Source: CADEED01 sp963839685 (GTDB lineage: Bacteria; Pseudomonadota; Gammaproteobacteria; Steroidobacterales; Steroidobacteraceae). From it: DNA of 64,000 nucleotides. Made by a program: the position numbers and the translations under genes. Position 1 is the stretch's first letter. Each line of letters begins with the position of its first letter. The stretch lies in assembly GCA_963839685.1 (NCBI GenBank), contig CAWIVS010000008.1, positions 62,001 through 126,000 of the forward strand, given 5' to 3'. The notes beneath the pieces are model-generated. The model had not been told where the DNA came from. It did no database searches and was given only the letters and a program-made list of their open reading frames with translations. This document shows, piece after piece, positions 25,531-34,675 of this stretch.

Positions 25531-27942
25531 TCAGTTCTGGATGCCGCACTCGGTGGCTGCGCGGACGAAGCCATACGAAGTGCCGTGGCGCGCGTCGAGC
25601 GAAAAACGACCGTCCGCACTGCCCTTCAGCGTCTCGGCCTTCATGGCCTTGCCAGAGTTGAGACTGTGGGCGCCCTTGAAGAGATCTGAGCGCAGCACGA
25701 TGCGCTGGTTGCGTCCGGAAAGTACATCGATACTGCGGGCACCGCAGGCATCCCACTCGATGGATACCGTGACGTCGCCGCGCGCCCGAATGCCGCGGAT
25801 GGTGCCTTGCGTCCAGTCTTTCGGCCGTGCCGGCAGCACCACGATCTCGCCATTCTGACTTTGCAACAACATCTCGATCATGCCCGCCGTGGCGCCGAAA
25901 TTGCCGTCGATCTGGAATGGTGGATGATTGTCCCAGAGATTCGGCAGCGTGCTGTCGCTCAGCAGTCCGACTAACAACTTGTGCGCCCGATCGCCGTCCT
26001 GCAAGCGAGCCCAGAAATTGATCTTCCAGGCACGGCTCCAGCCGGTGCTGGCGTCACCGCGGGCATCGAGCGTCTTGCGCGCGGCGGCGGCGAGATCGGG
26101 GTTTTTCGCGAGATCGATGGCGCGCCCCGGATGCAGCGCGAACAGATGCGAGACGTGGCGATGATCGTCCTTCGGATCGTCGAGATCGAGTTTCCATTCC
26201 TGCAGCTGACCCCACTTGCCGATCCGCAGCCCACGATCCAGCTTGCCCAGGGCTTGCTCGACGCGTTCCGCAAATGCCTTGTCGCCCACCAGTCGCGCGG
26301 CTTCGGCGGTATTCACGAACAGATCCGCCACGATCTGCTGCGACATCGCCGCCCCTGCCGTGAACGGCCCGTGCTCGGGCGAGTAGCTGGGCGACACCAC
26401 CAGCTGGCCGTCCCGCGGATCCGATACGAGCGCCGCCAGCCAGAACTCCGCGGCGCCCTTCATGATGGGCCAGGCGCGCTTCTTCAGGAAAATGTCATCG
26501 CGGCTGAATAGATAGTGTTCATAGAAGTGCTGCGCGAGCCAGGCGGAGGCCTCCGGCTGCCAGAACGCGGTGGGCCAATCGATGGGCCCGACGTAACCCC
26601 AGGCGTTGGTATTCAGGAACATGGTCCAGCCCGGCGCTCCGAAATAGCGCTGCGCGGCGAGCTTGCCCGGCGTGACCAGGTGATCGACGAAATCGAACAG
26701 GGGTCCGGCGGTTTCGGCGAGGTTGGCGCTCTCGGCCGGCCAGTAGTTCATCTGCAGGTTGATGTTGACGTGGTAGTCGGCGTTCCAGGGTGGCGTGGCC
26801 TTGTCGTTCCACACGCCCTGCAGGTTCGCCGGCAGCGAACCGGTGCGCGAAGACGCGATCAGCAGGTAGCGGCCAAAGTTGAAATACAGCTCCTCGAGGG
26901 CGCGATCCGCGGCCGCATTGCCGCTGCCGTTCTGTGCGCGCAGTCGGTCGGTCGGCATTTTGGTGGGTGGGGCTCCCAGATCCAGGCTCACCCGCGAAAA
27001 CAGCGCGCGATGATCTTGCGCGTGCCGCGCCGTCAAGCCGGACGTCTTTTGTTTGGCCGCGGCGTTGGTATCGGCCCGCGCCGCCGCAACCGGATCCACG
27101 GCCACGTCGCGGTAGTCCGGATAACGCATCGAGTAGTTGGTCCGGGCGGCCAGCACGATGGTCACGGCACAATCGCCCTCGAAGCGCAGCGTCTCACCGT
27201 CGGCAGTGACCACGCCGCAATCGGGGATCACCAGGACCTCCGCGGCGTACTTCAGGCCATTGGACTCGAGGGCCCCCGAAACTGCGATGCGCGCCGCCGA
27301 CTTGCCGGCCTCGACCTGGGTCTGGACACTGCGATTGTCGGGCACGACATACCGCACGCGAATCTTCTGCACGGAGGTGCTGTACCAGCGTCCCACCAGC
27401 ACCTGGTCGGGATAGGAGACGAAGTATTCGCGCCGATAGCCCACCATGCCCTGCTTGTATTTGACGCGCGCACTGCCCGCCTGCAGATCAAGCTCGCGGC
27501 GATAGTCGGTCACCGCCTCGTCGGTGGACTCCAGCTCGATGAACAGGTCGCCGAAACTCTGGTAGTCGCCATAGTTGTGCATCTTGCGGCCAAGTTGTTT
27601 GGCGACGTCCTCGGGTTTGAGCGTGGCGCCGTCGAGCAATTGCTTGCCGACCGTAGACATGACCGCGACCTGCGACTCGGCGGGCAGGCCGTAATCGTAG
27701 CCGCCCTCGGTGCCGGGCCCGCCGGTCCACAACGATTTTTCGGAGATTTGCAGGCGCTCGGAGGCGACGCCACCAAACACCATCGCGCCGATGCGGCCGT
27801 TCCCGATGGGCAGCGCTTCCTTTTCCCAGTCGGTGGCGGGTTTGTCGTACCACATGACCGTCTGGCCAGCGCATGTGCGTACGGATGTGAGTGCGAGCAG
27901 CCCGGCGAAGAGACCCAGGATGGGGACAGATTTGTTTTTCAT
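25531..27942 (-). CDS. GH95 family glycoside hydrolase (alpha-L-fucosidase-like), exported
   Basis: About 803 residues. Signal peptide MKNKSVPILGLFAGLLALTS, then the N-terminal GH95 beta-domain starting MWYDKPATDWEKEALPIGNG and GAMVFGGVASERLQ. The (alpha/alpha)6 barrel has GVWNDKATPPWNADYH, NLQMNYWPAESANLAE (the Asn pair NxN matches the catalytic water-activating asparagines of GH95) and a Glu-bearing segment VSPSYSPEHG. The C-terminal beta region ends with SFGFVRAATECGIQN-like residues. GH95 enzymes act on alpha-1,2-fucosyl or alpha-galactosyl links of xyloglucan and related glycans. It follows a GGDEF-EAL gene across a long palindrome. The glycoside hydrolase at 4607 could be a functional partner in plant polysaccharide use. 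Confidence 0.85.
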   Translation of the reverse strand: MKNKSVPILGLFAGLLALTSVRTCAGQTVMWYDKPATDWEKEALPIGNGRIGAMVFGGVASERLQISEKSLWTGGPGTEGGYDYGLPAESQVAVMSTVGKQLLDGATLKPEDVAKQLGRKMHNYGDYQSFGDLFIELESTDEAVTDYRRELDLQAGSARVKYKQGMVGYRREYFVSYPDQVLVGRWYSTSVQKIRVRYVVPDNRSVQTQVEAGKSAARIAVSGALESNGLKYAAEVLVIPDCGVVTADGETLRFEGDCAVTIVLAARTNYSMRYPDYRDVAVDPVAAARADTNAAAKQKTSGLTARHAQDHRALFSRVSLDLGAPPTKMPTDRLRAQNGSGNAAADRALEELYFNFGRYLLIASSRTGSLPANLQGVWNDKATPPWNADYHVNINLQMNYWPAESANLAETAGPLFDFVDHLVTPGKLAAQRYFGAPGWTMFLNTNAWGYVGPIDWPTAFWQPEASAWLAQHFYEHYLFSRDDIFLKKRAWPIMKGAAEFWLAALVSDPRDGQLVVSPSYSPEHGPFTAGAAMSQQIVADLFVNTAEAARLVGDKAFAERVEQALGKLDRGLRIGKWGQLQEWKLDLDDPKDDHRHVSHLFALHPGRAIDLAKNPDLAAAARKTLDARGDASTGWSRAWKINFWARLQDGDRAHKLLVGLLSDSTLPNLWDNHPPFQIDGNFGATAGMIEMLLQSQNGEIVVLPARPKDWTQGTIRGIRARGDVTVSIEWDACGARSIDVLSGRNQRIVLRSDLFKGAHSLNSGKAMKAETLKGSADGRFSLDARHGTSYGFVRAATECGIQN

Positions 27943-27979
27943 CGGACTCCCCCGCAAGACGCAGGGCAGTCTATCGAAA

Positions 27980-28040
27980 CGATAAATGGGGACATTCCTA
28001 TTTTCCGGCGGCCGGAAAATAGGAATGTCCCCATTTATCG
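27980..28040. repeat. REP-like palindrome, copy 2 (perfect 30-bp arms)
   Basis: Left arm 27980-28009 and right arm 28011-28040 are perfect reverse complements around one central base at 28010, the best preserved of the three copies. The sequence course on each strand is CGATAAATGGGGACATTCC followed by TATTTTCCGGC. The right arm ends immediately before the stop codon (28041-28043) of the minus-strand GGDEF-EAL gene. It may end or stabilise that transcript upstream of the GH95 gene, which starts at 27942 on the same strand. Confidence 0.9.
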
Positions 28041-30770
28041 CTAGGCGTTGACAGCCTTGAGGACGCGCTGCGGTTGGGCGATGCCGTAGCCCTGCGCGTA
28101 GTCGACGCCCAGCGAGGTGAGCATCTGGATGATCTCGGCGTTCTCGGCGAATTCGGCGATGGTCTTTTTACCAGTCAAATGGCCGATTTCATTGATGGAA
28201 CGCACCATCTCGCGGTCGATGGGATCGTGCAGGATTTCGCGTACGAAGCTGCCGTCGATCTTGAGGAAGTCCACCGGGAAGTGCTTGAGGTAACCGAACG
28301 ACGACAGGCCGGTACCGAAGTCGTCGAGCGCGAAACGGCAACCGAGTTCGCGTAATGCCTGGATGAATCGATTGGCTTGCGAGAAGCTCGCGACCGCCGC
28401 CGTCTCGGTGATCTCGAAGCAGATCTTCGACGCGTCGATGCCGCTCTTCTGGAATTGCTCGATGACGAACGGCAGGAACTTGTCGTCACCGAGGCTCTGG
28501 CCGGAAAGATTGATCGAGCACATGGCGAGCTTCTCGCGCTCGTCGGCTTCGCTGACCAGCCAGCGCAGCGCGTTTTCGATCACCCAGCGATCGATTGCCG
28601 GCATCAGGCCATAACGCTCGGCCGCCGCGATGAAGTTGTCAGGAGACACCATGCGTCCCGTCTCGTCGCGCATGCGCAGCAGGAGTTCGTAGTGCTGGCC
28701 GGGCTCGGGGCGCTGCAGCGGCTGGATCTGCATGCGGTACAGCTCGAAACGGCCCTCTTCCAGTGCCGCGTTGATGCGCGCCGCCCATTGCATCTCGCGC
28801 CGGCGACGCATGAGCTCGATGTCGTTCTCGGCGAAGCTGTGCACGCGGTTGCGGCCGGCTTCCTTGGCGGCCGCGCAGGCGCTGTCTGCGGCCGACAGGA
28901 TCGACGCCACGTCCTCGTTGTCGGCGGCGATGGGCACCACGCCCACCGAGGCACCGAGACGGAAGACGCGGTCCTCCCAGGTGAAGCGGAAATTTCGCAC
29001 CGCCTCGCGCAGGACTTCCGCGGTGCGCAGCGCTTCGTCGAGTGAGCAGGCTTCGAGCAGGATGCCGAATTCATCGCCACCCAGACGCGCCAGCGTGTCG
29101 CGCCAGCGGACCTTGCTCTTGAGCAGTGCACCGACCTGGCCCAGCAGCACGTCACCCGCGGAGTGGCCGCAGGTGTCGTTGATGATCTTGAACTGGTCGA
29201 TGTCGAGATAACACAGCGCGTAGGAGCTCTCGCGCGCCTTGGCGCTCTTGAGCGATCGCTCCACGCGGCTTTCGAACTCGCGGCGGTTGACGAGACCCGT
29301 GAGCAGGTCATGCGACGCGTGGTACGAGAGGCGGCGATTGAGTTCGCGGCTCTCGGTCACGTCGTGGAACACCAGCACGCCACCGGACACTGCACCCGCG
29401 CCGTCGCGGATGGGCGCCGCGGTGCTTTCGACATACAGCTCATTGCCGTCGCGACGGATCAGCAGCATGGGACGCACGCTCTTGATGGGACGCGTGCGGC
29501 GGATCGACACGCTCAATGGATTTTCGAGCGGCTCGCAGGTCTCTTCGTGGAAGGCGCGATAGATCTCTTCGATGGGCCGGCCCATGGCATCTTCGAGGCG
29601 CCAGCCGGTGAGCTGTTCGGCCACGGGATTGATGTAGTCCACCGTGGAGTTCGCGTCAGTCGTGATCACGCCGTCGCCGATGGACTGCAGCGTGATCTGC
29701 GCGCTCTCCTTCTCGCGAAACAGCGCTTCCTCGTAAAGCTTGCGCTCGGTGATGTCGAGCTCGACACCTACCAGGCGCAACAGGCGTCCGTGTTCGTCGA
29801 CGCGCGCCTTGGCGCGGCTCACCACCCAGCGCCATTCGCCGTTGCGGTGTTTCATGCGATGCACGGATTCGAATATGGGGCTCTTGCCGGCGACGTGATC
29901 GCGGATCGCGGACTGCACACGCGACATGTCCTCGGGATGCACCAGGCTGCGCCAGTCGGGCGAATCGAGTTGGGCTTCGATCGGGTAGCCGAGCATCTGC
30001 TTCCAGCGCGGCGAGAAATGGACTTCGTTGCTTTCGATGTCGAAGTCCCACAGGCCGTCGTTGGCGGCGCCCTGCGCCAGCTCCAGGCGCTCCTCGAGCT
30101 TGTGCAGGCGCTGTTCGATACGCAGCCTTTCGAGGCCGGTAGCCAGTGAATTACCGAGCAGCTTGAGCAGCAGCTGCAGGTTCACGTCCCAGGCACCGCG
30201 CGGCAGCGCATTGGCAAGGCCCAGCAGGCCGACCGGCTGGCCGAGGATGCGCAGCGATATGAGCAGCACCGAGCCGATGGAGAGCTCGGCAAAGCGCTTG
30301 GCCTCAACCAGCTGGTCGCGGCGGGGCGCGGCGCTGTCGCGAATTTCGGTGAGTCGCAGGTGTTCGAGGCGGCCCTTCAGCCAGGGATAGGTTTCCAGGG
30401 TCGCGGAGCGCCACGCCTCCACCCGGCACTGCGCCAGGGCGCCGTGCGCGGCATAGACCTCGTCGATCGCCGTTCCATCGGCCGAGAACAACCAGACAAA
30501 AGCGGTGTCCACGCCGGAGGCATCGCGCAGCGAATTCAGGCTGCCGTTGATGCAAGTGTCGATCGATCCGCGACGGATGTTCTGCAGGTCGACGGCGATC
30601 TTGGTGCAGGCGATGTCGACGCCCAATGCAGGCTTGCCGCCACGCGCCGACCAGACTCCTGTCGCGAAGACGTCGGACGAGGTCAGATCACCAGGCTGTT
30701 CAGGTGCTTGAGCCACTCTTCTCCCTACCTTGACCGGTGGCCATCTGGACGCTACGCCTTTGATTCGCAA
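28041..30770 (-). CDS. GAF-PAS-PAS-GGDEF-EAL cyclic-di-GMP protein
   Basis: 909 residues, no membrane segment. Order: a GAF-like domain (about 50-215), a PAS domain with PAC (about 230-350; HFSPRWKQMLGYP, GRLLRLVGVELDITERK), a second PAS (about 355-480; QSIGDGVITTDANSTVDYIN), GGDEF (about 490-650; ARLGGDEFG intact, no clear RxxD I-site) and EAL (about 665-905). EAL residues all look present: ELLLRM, SINLSGQS, FEITET, ALDDFGTG, FLKIDGSF, AEFAENAE and QGYG. It can therefore in principle both make and degrade c-di-GMP, gated by ligand sensing in GAF/PAS. The stop lies against a long palindrome. An inactive-looking EAL protein is encoded at 42744. Confidence 0.88.
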   Translation of the reverse strand: MRIKGVASRWPPVKVGRRVAQAPEQPGDLTSSDVFATGVWSARGGKPALGVDIACTKIAVDLQNIRRGSIDTCINGSLNSLRDASGVDTAFVWLFSADGTAIDEVYAAHGALAQCRVEAWRSATLETYPWLKGRLEHLRLTEIRDSAAPRRDQLVEAKRFAELSIGSVLLISLRILGQPVGLLGLANALPRGAWDVNLQLLLKLLGNSLATGLERLRIEQRLHKLEERLELAQGAANDGLWDFDIESNEVHFSPRWKQMLGYPIEAQLDSPDWRSLVHPEDMSRVQSAIRDHVAGKSPIFESVHRMKHRNGEWRWVVSRAKARVDEHGRLLRLVGVELDITERKLYEEALFREKESAQITLQSIGDGVITTDANSTVDYINPVAEQLTGWRLEDAMGRPIEEIYRAFHEETCEPLENPLSVSIRRTRPIKSVRPMLLIRRDGNELYVESTAAPIRDGAGAVSGGVLVFHDVTESRELNRRLSYHASHDLLTGLVNRREFESRVERSLKSAKARESSYALCYLDIDQFKIINDTCGHSAGDVLLGQVGALLKSKVRWRDTLARLGGDEFGILLEACSLDEALRTAEVLREAVRNFRFTWEDRVFRLGASVGVVPIAADNEDVASILSAADSACAAAKEAGRNRVHSFAENDIELMRRRREMQWAARINAALEEGRFELYRMQIQPLQRPEPGQHYELLLRMRDETGRMVSPDNFIAAAERYGLMPAIDRWVIENALRWLVSEADEREKLAMCSINLSGQSLGDDKFLPFVIEQFQKSGIDASKICFEITETAAVASFSQANRFIQALRELGCRFALDDFGTGLSSFGYLKHFPVDFLKIDGSFVREILHDPIDREMVRSINEIGHLTGKKTIAEFAENAEIIQMLTSLGVDYAQGYGIAQPQRVLKAVNA

Positions 30771-30921
30771 GACGCGTCGATGCGCGCCACAGAATCGCAG
30801 ACATGGCCGCCGCCAAAGTTGCGACGCATTCTGTCATAAAGTTTGAGGAACTCAAGCTAAGTCCATGCGCCATTTGAGTTTCGAGTGCATGACACTTGGG
30901 AGTGGACATAACGTCATCCCA

Positions 30922-32736
30922 TCAACGCGGCTTATATGCATAGTGAATAGCGCGCCTCGCATCACCCTGCTGCGCGCATTCCTGCGTCGCGGGTGCTCGT
31001 ACCAGATACCAATCCACGTCGGAGGCGCGACCGGCCAGCACGCGATTCGTCGGGAAACATGGCGCCAGCGATTCCGCCGGCAATAGCAACACTCGCCGAG
31101 GGGCTGCATTGAGCCAAGCGGCCGCGTCGTACGACTCCTGCGGCCCTTCAAGCCAGCGGCGATGGCCAAAATTCACCGTGGGCCGATCGAGGTAAAGCAG
31201 GAACTGCTCCTTGTATGCGACCAGTGCGAGTTCCTCTTCCGATTTCACCTGCGTCAGCATGTTTTGCACGAATCCGCTGCCGGATCGCTGGGCATTCATG
31301 GCAGGTGCGATGAAATACGAGAACACGATGGTGAGTGAGCCCAGCGCCACGGGCCACGCGGCGAGCGGCTGGCGCATGAGGGCAACGGCGAGCCCCACGC
31401 CACACAGCACCAGGTACAGATACAGCGGCGTGGCATTCGACAGATTGGCCGCGGTCAGCAGGTCAAGCGCGAACTTCGCGCCCACGGTGTGCGCCACGGC
31501 GAGCACCGCTGCCACGACAAACAACAGGCTTGCCAGGATCACGCCGGCGCGACGCACGCCGGGACGCACCAGCACAGCCTCGATGAAAGGCAGTGCCGCC
31601 ATGGCGAGCGCCGGCAACGCCGGCAGGACATAGACGCCTCGCTTACCCGGACTCATCGAAAAGAACAGCAGCACCAGCAGCGACCAGCTGAGCGGCAACC
31701 ACACGCGCGCATCACGCTCGCGAAAAGCGGCCTTGAAGCGCGGCACCAGCCAGACGAGCAACAGACTCCACGGCAGCCACAGCACCGGGATGACTTCGAC
31801 GATGAAGTAGTACCAGGGTTTGACGTGGTGCCAGGCGGCCGCGTATCGACCAACGGTCTGCTTGAACAGGATTTCATCGCGGTACGCCGCGTATTCCGCC
31901 GCCCCGCTCGTGCTCACGGCGATCAGCATCGGAACGAACCACAGGCAGATCGCCAGCAACGCGCCGTCCGCCGCCAGCCACCAGCGCCAGCCGAGTCTGC
32001 CGCCGTCGATCTGCGCCAGACCGTGCCACCCGAATCTGCGCATCAGAAAGAATGGAATCAGCAGCAATAGCGGCAGGAATCCCACTCCCTTGGTGATCAC
32101 CCCCAGGCCAGCCACGACACCGCCGATGAGATACCAGCCCCAGGACGGCCCGAGCAGCAGGTGGCGCAACAGCGCGTACAACGAAAAGGTGGTGAGAAAA
32201 CACAGCACCGGGTCGATCTGCGCGCCCCGCAGCGTGATCGCGAAATGCAGCGTCGTGACGGTGACCAAGGCGGCAGCGAGACCCGCCTCGCGGCTCACCA
32301 GCCGCCGCCCGAGATCGTAGATGAGGTACATCGTGCCGCCCGCCGCCAGGAAGGCGGGGATCAGGAACGACCACTTCAGCGAGCCGGTCAGCGAGTAACA
32401 AACCGCCAGCATCCAGAAGAACATCGGCGGCTTGTCCTGGTACAGATCGCCGCCCACGCGCGGAAACAGCCATTCGCCGGTGGCCACCATGTCGCGCGCC
32501 ACCGCGGCGAATCGCGGTTCGTCGGCAGGCCACGGATCACGGACTCCCAGGCCGGTGCCAATGATGATGACCAGCGCGAGCGCCAGCCACAGCAGGTCAC
32601 TGGCGCGAATGGGCGGCGGGAGTGCATGTCCGGCCGGGGCGCGCATGCCACCCGGCGAGGCAGCCTGGGCTGCCGCGGCGCCGCCCGCCTGCATCGAGGC
32701 GGACACGCCGGCGACCGCGACACTAACTACCTGCAC
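30922..32736 (-). CDS. ArnT-like glycosyltransferase, PMT family
   Basis: 604 residues with about 12 membrane helices. The first loop has DPWPADEPRFAAVARDM, whose acidic residues match the Asp-Glu motif of the GT-C fold catalytic loop in ArnT/PMT enzymes, followed by GEWLFPRVGGDLYQDKPP. Helices include LLWLALALVIIIGTGLG, VVAGLGVITKGVGFLPLLLL and LLFVVAAVLAVAHTVGA. Such enzymes use undecaprenyl-phosphate sugars to modify lipid A or other periplasmic acceptors. Upstream in the same direction are a LAB_N membrane protein, a polyprenyl-phosphate glycosyltransferase-like GT2 and a DUF374 acyltransferase, consistent with an envelope glycolipid pathway. The start could be any of three Met codons within the first 31. 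Confidence 0.82.
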   Translation of the reverse strand: MQVVSVAVAGVSASMQAGGAAAAQAASPGGMRAPAGHALPPPIRASDLLWLALALVIIIGTGLGVRDPWPADEPRFAAVARDMVATGEWLFPRVGGDLYQDKPPMFFWMLAVCYSLTGSLKWSFLIPAFLAAGGTMYLIYDLGRRLVSREAGLAAALVTVTTLHFAITLRGAQIDPVLCFLTTFSLYALLRHLLLGPSWGWYLIGGVVAGLGVITKGVGFLPLLLLIPFFLMRRFGWHGLAQIDGGRLGWRWWLAADGALLAICLWFVPMLIAVSTSGAAEYAAYRDEILFKQTVGRYAAAWHHVKPWYYFIVEVIPVLWLPWSLLLVWLVPRFKAAFRERDARVWLPLSWSLLVLLFFSMSPGKRGVYVLPALPALAMAALPFIEAVLVRPGVRRAGVILASLLFVVAAVLAVAHTVGAKFALDLLTAANLSNATPLYLYLVLCGVGLAVALMRQPLAAWPVALGSLTIVFSYFIAPAMNAQRSGSGFVQNMLTQVKSEEELALVAYKEQFLLYLDRPTVNFGHRRWLEGPQESYDAAAWLNAAPRRVLLLPAESLAPCFPTNRVLAGRASDVDWYLVRAPATQECAQQGDARRAIHYAYKPR

Positions 32737-32763
32737 CGAGATGCCGCCTGCAACAGACCAATG

Positions 32764-33075
32764 TCAGGCATTGCTGCTCGAATGGCCGGACTTGATATCC
32801 ATCACCAGGTTGTAGAAGGCCACGGATGCGGGCAGCAGATTGGTCATCACACCGATGGCGTCGTTCTTGCCCCAGATGAAATACGACGTGACCATGACGC
32901 TGCCAGTGAGACTGATGATCCAGAAACTGCGGGGGATGGTCGGCCGACCCGCACGACGCGTCGCCCAAGCCTGCACCAGCCAGCGGCCCGCGAACATCAG
33001 GGCCCCCACGAAACCGATGATTTTCCACGGCGTCACAACGACGCCAAATAAACTTCCGATGACGTCTCGCATCAT
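32764..33075 (-). CDS. Lipid A biosynthesis N-terminal domain (LAB_N) membrane protein
   Basis: 103 residues with three membrane helices: WKIIGFVGALMFAGRWLVQAW, RSFWIISLTGSVMVTSYFIW and GVMTNLLPASVAFYNLVMD. The order FAGRWLVQAW...IPRSFWIISL...NLLPxxVxxYNL is the signature of the LAB_N domain, found fused to the N-terminus of some lipid-A-disaccharide synthases and also free-standing. Its function is unknown; because it travels with GT2 and ArnT-like genes it is presumed to act in lipid-linked sugar handling. It is 14 bases from the GT2 gene and 27 bases from the ArnT-like gene. Two adjacent Met codons make the start ambiguous by one residue. Confidence 0.82.
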   Translation of the reverse strand: MMRDVIGSLFGVVVTPWKIIGFVGALMFAGRWLVQAWATRRAGRPTIPRSFWIISLTGSVMVTSYFIWGKNDAIGVMTNLLPASVAFYNLVMDIKSGHSSSNA

Positions 33076-33089
33076 GGAATCAGTCCTCT

Positions 33090-33815
33090 TCAGTCTTCAC
33101 GTACCAGGAGCCCCGGCTTGTACCGCCGCCGCAGCCACATGACGCCGCAGATGTCGACGATGCCAACCCACAGGCGATTGAGCATTCCGTATTTCGAGGT
33201 GCCGCGCATGCGCGCCCGATGACCCACCGGCACCGAAATCACGCGCGCCCCGTGGCGCATGAACAGCGCCGGCAGGAACCGGTGCATGTGATCGAAGCGC
33301 GGCAGCTCCATGAACAACTCGCGCGAAAAGAGCTTTATTCCGCAACCGGTATCCGGCGTGCGATCACCTAACAGGCCCGAGCGCACCCCGTTGGCAACAC
33401 CCGATTGCAGCCGGCGCCAGGCGGTGTCCTTGCGGCTCGCCTTGCGATTGCCCATGACGAGCTGCACACCGCGGTTTGCCGGGTCGTCGCGCGCCGCGAT
33501 GAGCTTCGGGATGTCGGCCGGATCGTTCTGACCGTCGCCGTCGAGCGTGGCCACCCACGGCGCGCGCGCCGCGCGCACCCCACTCGCCACCGCGGCGCTC
33601 TGGCCGCTGCGAAACGAATGGCGCAGCAGGCGCAGCGGCGGCAGTTCGAGCTTGAGACGCAAAAGGATCACCGCCGTCTCATCGGTGCTGCCGTCGTCGA
33701 TGAAGATCATCTCGTAGTCGCGCCCTTGCAGCGCGGCATGAATCTCGCGCGCCAGCGGCTCGACGTTTTCGGCTTCGTTGCAAACGGGCACGACCACCGA
33801 AAGCTGCACGCTCAT
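33090..33815 (-). CDS. GT2 family glycosyltransferase (dolichol-phosphate mannosyltransferase/ArnC-like)
   Basis: 241 residues, soluble GT-A fold. N-terminus LSVVVPVCNEAENVEPL, nucleotide-sugar Asp in FIDDGSTDET, the second Asp motif in VATLDGDGQNDPADI, and GCGIKLFSREL, where RELF follows the acceptor loop. It lacks the C-terminal membrane helices of DPM1/ArnC relatives, ending at RRRYKPGLLVRED. It probably transfers a sugar from a nucleotide donor to undecaprenyl phosphate, making the donor used by the ArnT-like enzyme encoded two genes on. Its start overlaps the stop of the acyltransferase gene by four bases. Confidence 0.87.
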   Translation of the reverse strand: MSVQLSVVVPVCNEAENVEPLAREIHAALQGRDYEMIFIDDGSTDETAVILLRLKLELPPLRLLRHSFRSGQSAAVASGVRAARAPWVATLDGDGQNDPADIPKLIAARDDPANRGVQLVMGNRKASRKDTAWRRLQSGVANGVRSGLLGDRTPDTGCGIKLFSRELFMELPRFDHMHRFLPALFMRHGARVISVPVGHRARMRGTSKYGMLNRLWVGIVDICGVMWLRRRYKPGLLVRED

Positions 33816-34495
33816 GTGCCCTCACCTCGCAAGGCGTCACGCGCCACGCCAAACAAGGCTTTCAATTCCGTGGCCAACTCCTTCTGCAGGGATTCGAGGG
33901 CCGCCGGCTGCAAGGTGCGCGGCACCTGCCGCGGCGCGCCGACCGCGATCACGATGCGCGAGAATGGCCAGGGCAGTACGAATTTGTCCCAGTGAAACAA
34001 GGTCGCGCGGCTCGCAGCATAGGCCATGGGGAGGATGGGACGCTGTGACATCTGCGCTAACAGGATGGCGCCAGGCTTGAACACGAAACGCGGACCCCTG
34101 GGACCGTCGGGGGTCATCGCCGGGGAGATCCCCTGCTTCACCAGCGCCTCGTAGAAATCGCGCAGCGCCCGCGCACCGGTGTGCGTGGCCGATCCGCGGA
34201 TCACGTGGCCGCCGAAACGAGAGACGATCATCACGCCGATCTCGCCGTCGACCGACGGACTGATGAGGAAGCCTAACTTCAGGCCGCGCGACGACTGTTC
34301 GAGCAGATACTTGCCGCAGAACAACATGTGCTGATGCCAATAGACCGGGATCAGCGATGGCGCGCTCGCGAGCGCCTTCGCGGTGTGCTCGTCGCCGACG
34401 ACGCGAACCACGCGGCAAGTCGCCCAGAACAGGCGGATGATGCCAACCCCAACGGCCGCGACGATGCGCCAGGCAAAGCGCCGAATCGGAGTCAT
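33812..34495 (-). CDS. DUF374 lysophospholipid acyltransferase family protein
   Basis: About 227 residues from MTPIRRFAWRIVAAVG; a longer start at 34570 adds 25 polar residues and looks less likely. An N-terminal hydrophobic helix (IVAAVGVGIIRLFWATC) is followed by IPVYWHQHMLFCGKY, where the family HxxM replaces the HX4D motif of other acyltransferases, then FLISPSVDGEIG and TPDGPRGPRFVFKPGAILLA, the DUF374 core. Members may acylate lipid A or Kdo-lipid intermediates. It is translationally coupled (4-base overlap) to the GT2 gene, and heads the envelope glycolipid cluster, which diverges from the P450 gene. Confidence 0.82.
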   Translation of the reverse strand: MTPIRRFAWRIVAAVGVGIIRLFWATCRVVRVVGDEHTAKALASAPSLIPVYWHQHMLFCGKYLLEQSSRGLKLGFLISPSVDGEIGVMIVSRFGGHVIRGSATHTGARALRDFYEALVKQGISPAMTPDGPRGPRFVFKPGAILLAQMSQRPILPMAYAASRATLFHWDKFVLPWPFSRIVIAVGAPRQVPRTLQPAALESLQKELATELKALFGVARDALRGEGT

Positions 34496-34675
34496 CCGAC
34501 GTTTCGATCGGGTTTCCTTGCGGTAAATCGTATTGCGCAGTCCGCCCGAATCTTCGCGATCTGTTGGCATCAGGGTTGGGCCGGCAAAAGAGGCGCGAAT
34601 TGTCGGTGAAACGCGTCACCCGCGCAATAAAACCCCGGCGTGAGTCGGGAATTCGATGCGCTATCATCCTCCGAA

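Noticed and set aside
27916..27927. Fourth GGATGGGGACAG motif
   Set aside because: It lies in the GH95 signal-peptide codons and has no inverted partner, so it is not a palindrome copy.
26515..28044. Long open frame (509 codons) on the plus strand
   Set aside because: It is antisense to the GH95 gene and ends in the palindrome; the GH95 reading has signal peptide and catalytic motifs, so this is a GC-rich shadow frame.
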